A stretch of DNA of 64,000 nt from Paracoccaceae bacterium (lineage in GTDB: Bacteria > Pseudomonadota > Alphaproteobacteria > Rhodobacterales > Rhodobacteraceae), in assembly GCA_022763485.1 (NCBI GenBank), contig JALEGX010000064.1, forward strand, positions 37,389 to 101,388, written 5' to 3'. The position numbers and the translations under genes were made by a program. The notes under the pieces are model-generated. The model was not told the DNA's origin and made no database searches. It saw only the letters and a list, made by a program, of their open reading frames with translations. Within the stretch, counting starts at the first letter, position 1. Each line of letters opens with the position of its first letter. This document shows, piece by piece, positions 61,198-64,000 of this stretch.

Positions 61198-62382
61198 ATG
61201 GACGGAACTGTCATCATCGCCGGCGTCGGAATGACCAAATTCGCCAAGCCCGGAGCCAATGAACCCTACCCCGCCATGGGCGCCGCAGCGATCCGCGCCG
61301 CGCTGGAGGATGCAGGCCTGGGCTACGACGCGGTGCAACAGGCCTATGCGGGCTATGTCTACGGCGACAGCACCTGCGGCCAGCGGGTGATCTACGACGT
61401 CGGCATGACCGGCATCCCGGTCATCAATGTGAACAACAACTGCTCCACAGGCTCCACCGCGCTGTATCTGGCGCGCCAGGCCGTGCAGGCCGGTGTCGTC
61501 GATGTGGCCCTGGCCGTGGGGTTCGAAGAGATGCGGCCGGGCGCCTTGGGGTCCAATTTCACCGATCGCGTGGATCCGTTCGAGCATTTCGACAAGGAAA
61601 CCAACGCGCTGGTCGGCCACTCTGAGGTGCCGCTGGCGCTTCGCTATTTCGGAGGCGCGGGCAAGGCGCATATGGAGAAATACGGCTCCACCCTCACCGA
61701 TCTGGCGCGGATCCGGGCCAAGGCCAGCCGCCATGCGGTCAACAACCCGCTGGCCCTGTTCCGCAAGGAAGTCACCCCCGAAGACGTGCTGGAGGCACCC
61801 ATGGTCTGGGACGGCGTGATGACGCGCCTGATGGCCTGCCCGCCGACCTGTGGCGCGGCCGCTGCGATCGTGGTCAGCGAAAGCTACGCCAAGAAACACG
61901 GGCTGGACACCACGGTAAAGATCATCGGTCAGTCGATGACCACCGACACGCCCAGCACCTTTGAAAGCCACGACATGATGCGGGTTGTGGGCTACGACAT
62001 GACGGCCGATGCCGCCACGCAGGTCTACGAGCAGACCGGCATTGGCGCGCAGGATGTCGACGTGGTCGAACTGCATGACTGTTTCGCCCATAACGAAATG
62101 ATCACCTACGAGGGCCTGGGCCTCTGCCCCGAAGGCGGCGCGCCGAAGTTCATCGCGGATGGCGACAACTCCTACGGGGGCCGCGTGGTCACCAATCCGT
62201 CGGGCGGTTTGCTCTCCAAAGGGCACCCGCTGGGGGCAACGGGGCTGGCGCAATGCTATGAGCTGACCCGCCAGCTGCGCGGCACCGCCGGGTCGACCCA
62301 GGTCGACGGGGCGCGCACCGCGCTGCAACACAATCTGGGCCTTGGCGGGGCCTGTGTCGTGACCATGTATCAGGCGCAGTGA
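61198..62382 (+). CDS. Thiolase/lipid-transfer protein (SCP-x type)
   Basis: The 394-residue protein is of the SCP-x/Ltp thiolase branch. Its Cys82 nucleophile is in NNNCSTGSTAL, ELHDCFAHNE replaces the classic NEAFA with a His motif, and GHPLGATG and GLGGACVV follow. This group acts on branched or sterol-side-chain acyl-CoA by thiolysis or retro-aldol cleavage. GGGAGGAG precedes the ATG. It heads the operon with two hot-dog proteins and an SDR and is divergent from a TetR gene. Confidence 0.9.
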   Translation: MDGTVIIAGVGMTKFAKPGANEPYPAMGAAAIRAALEDAGLGYDAVQQAYAGYVYGDSTCGQRVIYDVGMTGIPVINVNNNCSTGSTALYLARQAVQAGVVDVALAVGFEEMRPGALGSNFTDRVDPFEHFDKETNALVGHSEVPLALRYFGGAGKAHMEKYGSTLTDLARIRAKASRHAVNNPLALFRKEVTPEDVLEAPMVWDGVMTRLMACPPTCGAAAAIVVSESYAKKHGLDTTVKIIGQSMTTDTPSTFESHDMMRVVGYDMTADAATQVYEQTGIGAQDVDVVELHDCFAHNEMITYEGLGLCPEGGAPKFIADGDNSYGGRVVTNPSGGLLSKGHPLGATGLAQCYELTRQLRGTAGSTQVDGARTALQHNLGLGGACVVTMYQAQ

Positions 62383-62385
62383 CCG

Positions 62386-62832
62386 ATGATTGACCGTTCC
62401 TTCATCGGGCAGAGCTTTGAGCCGCTGACAGTGGATGTGGAAAAGGGCCGTCTGCTGGCCTTTGCCAAGGCCACCGGCGCCACCGACCCGATCTATACCG
62501 ACGAAGCCGCCGCACAGGCCGCCGGATATGCTGCGCTGCCTGCGCCGCCCACCTTTCTGTTCACGCTGGATCTGGAGCGGGCGGACCCGTTCTATTTCAT
62601 CAACCTGATGAAAATCGATCTGGCCCGAGTTCTGCACGGTGAACAGAAATTCACCTACGGCACGCCGATCTGTGCCGGGGATCGCATCACGCTGACCTCC
62701 AGGGTGACCGATATCTACGACAAGAAAGGCGGCGCGATGGAATTCGTGACCGTGGACACCAGCGCCACCAACCAGCACGGCCAGGACGTGGGCGGCATGA
62801 CCCGGACCATCGTGGTGAGGACCCCGCAATGA
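62386..62832 (+). CDS. MaoC N-terminal-type hot-dog protein, non-catalytic half
   Basis: The 148-residue protein has a single hot-dog domain of the MaoC N-terminal (FAS1-like dehydratase) type. At the position of the hydratase-2 motif it reads GATDPIYTD (31-39), lacking the catalytic Asp and His. It starts 3 bases after the thiolase stop and overlaps the next hot-dog gene by 4 bases. It is likely the structural or acyl-binding subunit of a heteromeric enoyl-CoA hydratase with that neighbour. Confidence 0.88.
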   Translation: MIDRSFIGQSFEPLTVDVEKGRLLAFAKATGATDPIYTDEAAAQAAGYAALPAPPTFLFTLDLERADPFYFINLMKIDLARVLHGEQKFTYGTPICAGDRITLTSRVTDIYDKKGGAMEFVTVDTSATNQHGQDVGGMTRTIVVRTPQ

Positions 62833-63230
62833 GGTATGATGACGTGACCGTGGGCGATCCGCTGCCCGCCCTGACCACCAAACCCGTGTCGCGCACGACG
62901 CTGGCGCTTTTTGCAGGGGCCTCCGGGGATCACAATCCCATCCATATCGACATCGATTTCGCCAAGAAGGCCGGGATGCCGGATGTGTTTGCGCATGGGA
63001 TGCTGGGCATGGCCTATCTGGGCCGCTTGCTGACCGGCTGGGTCCCCCAGACCGCGATCCGCGAGTTTTCTACCCGCTTCGTCTCGATCACCCAGATCCA
63101 CGCGGTCATCACCTGCACCGGCACCGTGGTTGAAAAGCTGGAGGGCAACCGCGTGCGGGTCGACATCCAGGCCGCAGATCAGAACGGCGATGTGAAACTG
63201 GCCGGACAGGCCATCGTAGAACTTTCCTGA
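62829..63230 (+). CDS. MaoC-like enoyl-CoA hydratase, catalytic half
   Basis: The 133-residue single hot-dog domain has the complete hydratase-2 motif ASGDHNPIHID (31-41) with Asp34 and His39. It would hydrate a 2-enoyl-CoA to the (R)-3-hydroxyacyl-CoA. The ATGA overlap with the upstream half-domain gene suggests stoichiometric co-production of a hetero-complex, as known for ChsH1/ChsH2 in mycobacterial cholesterol side-chain degradation. The SDR gene follows after 19 bases. Confidence 0.9.
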   Translation: MRYDDVTVGDPLPALTTKPVSRTTLALFAGASGDHNPIHIDIDFAKKAGMPDVFAHGMLGMAYLGRLLTGWVPQTAIREFSTRFVSITQIHAVITCTGTVVEKLEGNRVRVDIQAADQNGDVKLAGQAIVELS

Positions 63231-63249
63231 ACGTCAAAGGATACAGGAC

Positions 63250-64000
63250 ATGAGCAAACTTGCAGGCAAGACCGCCTATGTCACCGGCGCGGGCCGCGGC
63301 ATCGGCCGGGCCATCGCCCTGAAACTGGCCGCCGATGGAGCCAATGTGGTGCTGAACGATCTGGACGTCGACCCCGCCCAGGCCGTTGCGGCCGAGATTG
63401 AAGCCCTGTGCGCCCGCGCCCAGGCCATCCCCGGTTCGGTGACCGCGGAGGGGTTTGCCGATGACTTCATCGGTGCCGGCCTGGACAAGTTCGGCGGCAT
63501 CGACATCATCGTCAACAACGCGGGCTACACCTGGGACAGCTTCATCGGCAAGATGAGCGACCAGCAGTTCGACGCGATGATCGATGTGCATCTGAAAGCG
63601 CCGTTCCAGATCCTGCGCGCCGCCTCTCCCTTCATCAAATCCCAGTCGGCCGAAGAGGCCGCCGAAGGGCGCGAAGTGTTCCGCAAGGTGGTGAACATCT
63701 CTTCCATCGCCGGGACCGGCGGCAATGCCGGTCAGGCGAATTACTCCTCGGCCAAGGCGGGCATTGTCGGGTTGACCAAGACGATGGCCAAGGAGTGGGG
63801 CCGGATGAAGGTGAACGTAAATGCGGTGGCCTTCGGCATGATCGCAACCCGTCTGACGGAAGCCACGGATGAGAAGAAATCCATCGACGTGGACGGCAAT
63901 ACCGTCGGCGTCGGCATCCCCAAAAAGCTGGTCGCCGGGATGGAGGCGATGATCCCCGTTGGTCGCGCGGGCACCGTCGAAGAGGCCGCAGGCGGCGTCT
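63250..64000 (+). CDS. Short-chain dehydrogenase, 3' end beyond the window
   Basis: About 250 codons are present before the right edge. The cofactor loop TGAGRGIG is at about residues 12-19, NNAG near 88-91, and the serine-tyrosine-lysine set lies in NISSIAG and YSSAKAG. In place after a thiolase and hydratase it is probably the (3R)-hydroxyacyl-CoA dehydrogenase of the operon. The ATG at 63250 follows ACAGGAC. A 17-residue stretch after SPFIKSQ (about 125-141) is longer than in most SDRs of this group. Confidence 0.9.
   Translation, partial: MSKLAGKTAYVTGAGRGIGRAIALKLAADGANVVLNDLDVDPAQAVAAEIEALCARAQAIPGSVTAEGFADDFIGAGLDKFGGIDIIVNNAGYTWDSFIGKMSDQQFDAMIDVHLKAPFQILRAASPFIKSQSAEEAAEGREVFRKVVNISSIAGTGGNAGQANYSSAKAGIVGLTKTMAKEWGRMKVNVNAVAFGMIATRLTEATDEKKSIDVDGNTVGVGIPKKLVAGMEAMIPVGRAGTVEEAAGGV

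Noticed and set aside
1..64000. tRNA, rRNA, CRISPR, insertion sequences, attachment sites
   Set aside because: I looked through the intergenic gaps for cloverleaf-like 3' ends, regularly spaced repeats and paired terminal inverted repeats with transposase frames and saw none.

Overview
The window looks like chromosomal DNA of a Roseobacter-group alphaproteobacterium (Rhodobacteraceae). The evidence is high-GC coding with dense operons, a 44-residue aa3-type cytochrome oxidase subunit IV, polyhydroxybutyrate genes, a pyrrolysine-free MttB homologue, a DmdC-like acyl-CoA dehydrogenase, ETF-ubiquinone oxidoreductase, a SoxR regulator, and the gene orders uvrC-pgsA-moaD-moaE and ubiA<>rsmE-(GNAT)-gshA. 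I saw no tRNA, rRNA, CRISPR array, insertion sequence, phage or plasmid gene. This is core or conserved-accessory chromosome rather than an island.

Layout. 1-1290: end of phaA, then phaB, each closed by a strong terminator. 1437-5113: mttB-family gene, a hidden 39-codon gene on the minus strand, and a LysR regulator overlapping a YddG-like exporter. 5180-10060: a YdcH-like protein, TrmN6 with a DUF2007 protein, polyprenyl diphosphate synthase, and a secreted TPR protein overlapping ispE. 10223-14683: ETF-QO, then soxR divergent from a VOC-family gene through a textbook SoxR promoter, greA and a membrane protein. 14705-18467 (minus): fdhD, membrane protein, mobA, mobB, moeA. 18522-25666: azlCD, a lipoprotein, oxidase subunit IV, membrane GDPD, and an operon of acyl-CoA dehydrogenase, MBL hydrolase and a small conserved protein. 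25796-36156: tsaC, yqgE, a DsbD-N-domain protein with a Nudix hydrolase, an RND efflux pair, and a minus-strand run udg, phosphoesterase, lysE, moaB. 36378-40203: pyrB, two membrane proteins, a catalytically dead dihydroorotase (PyrC'), and plsY. 40532-48028: YHS protein, gshA cluster, rsmE<>ubiA, and OmpA with a coiled-coil partner. 48059-54442: moaE, moaD, pgsA, uvrC, pteridine-reductase-like SDR, Ca/Na antiporter, zinc-ribbon microprotein, S49 peptidase. 54561-58950: ABC-2 exporter, CoxG-like protein, DMT transporter, alpha/beta hydrolase. 59039-64000: HxlR regulator, crotonase, TetR, and an acyl-CoA degradation operon (thiolase, two half-size hot-dog proteins, SDR) running off the end.

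How the genes work together. Molybdenum-cofactor genes lie at three separate loci (fdhD-mobAB-moeA, moaB, moaDE), consistent with molybdenum enzymes encoded elsewhere. Beta-oxidation-type genes (DmdC-like dehydrogenase, crotonase, thiolase operon) feed electrons to the ETF-QO. Polyprenyl synthase, ispE and ubiA supply ubiquinone.

The most unusual points are the PyrC' pseudo-dihydroorotase beside pyrB with two membrane proteins inserted between them, a family-4-like uracil-DNA glycosylase that has lost three of four Fe-S cysteines, a paired catalytic/non-catalytic MaoC hydratase, an FdhD lacking the second cysteine of its CxxC, the SoxR promoter, a probably leaderless HxlR gene with two operator dyads, and two genes below 50 codons. 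I found no clearly undescribed multi-gene defence or biosynthetic system. All family assignments come from reading motifs, not from database searches.
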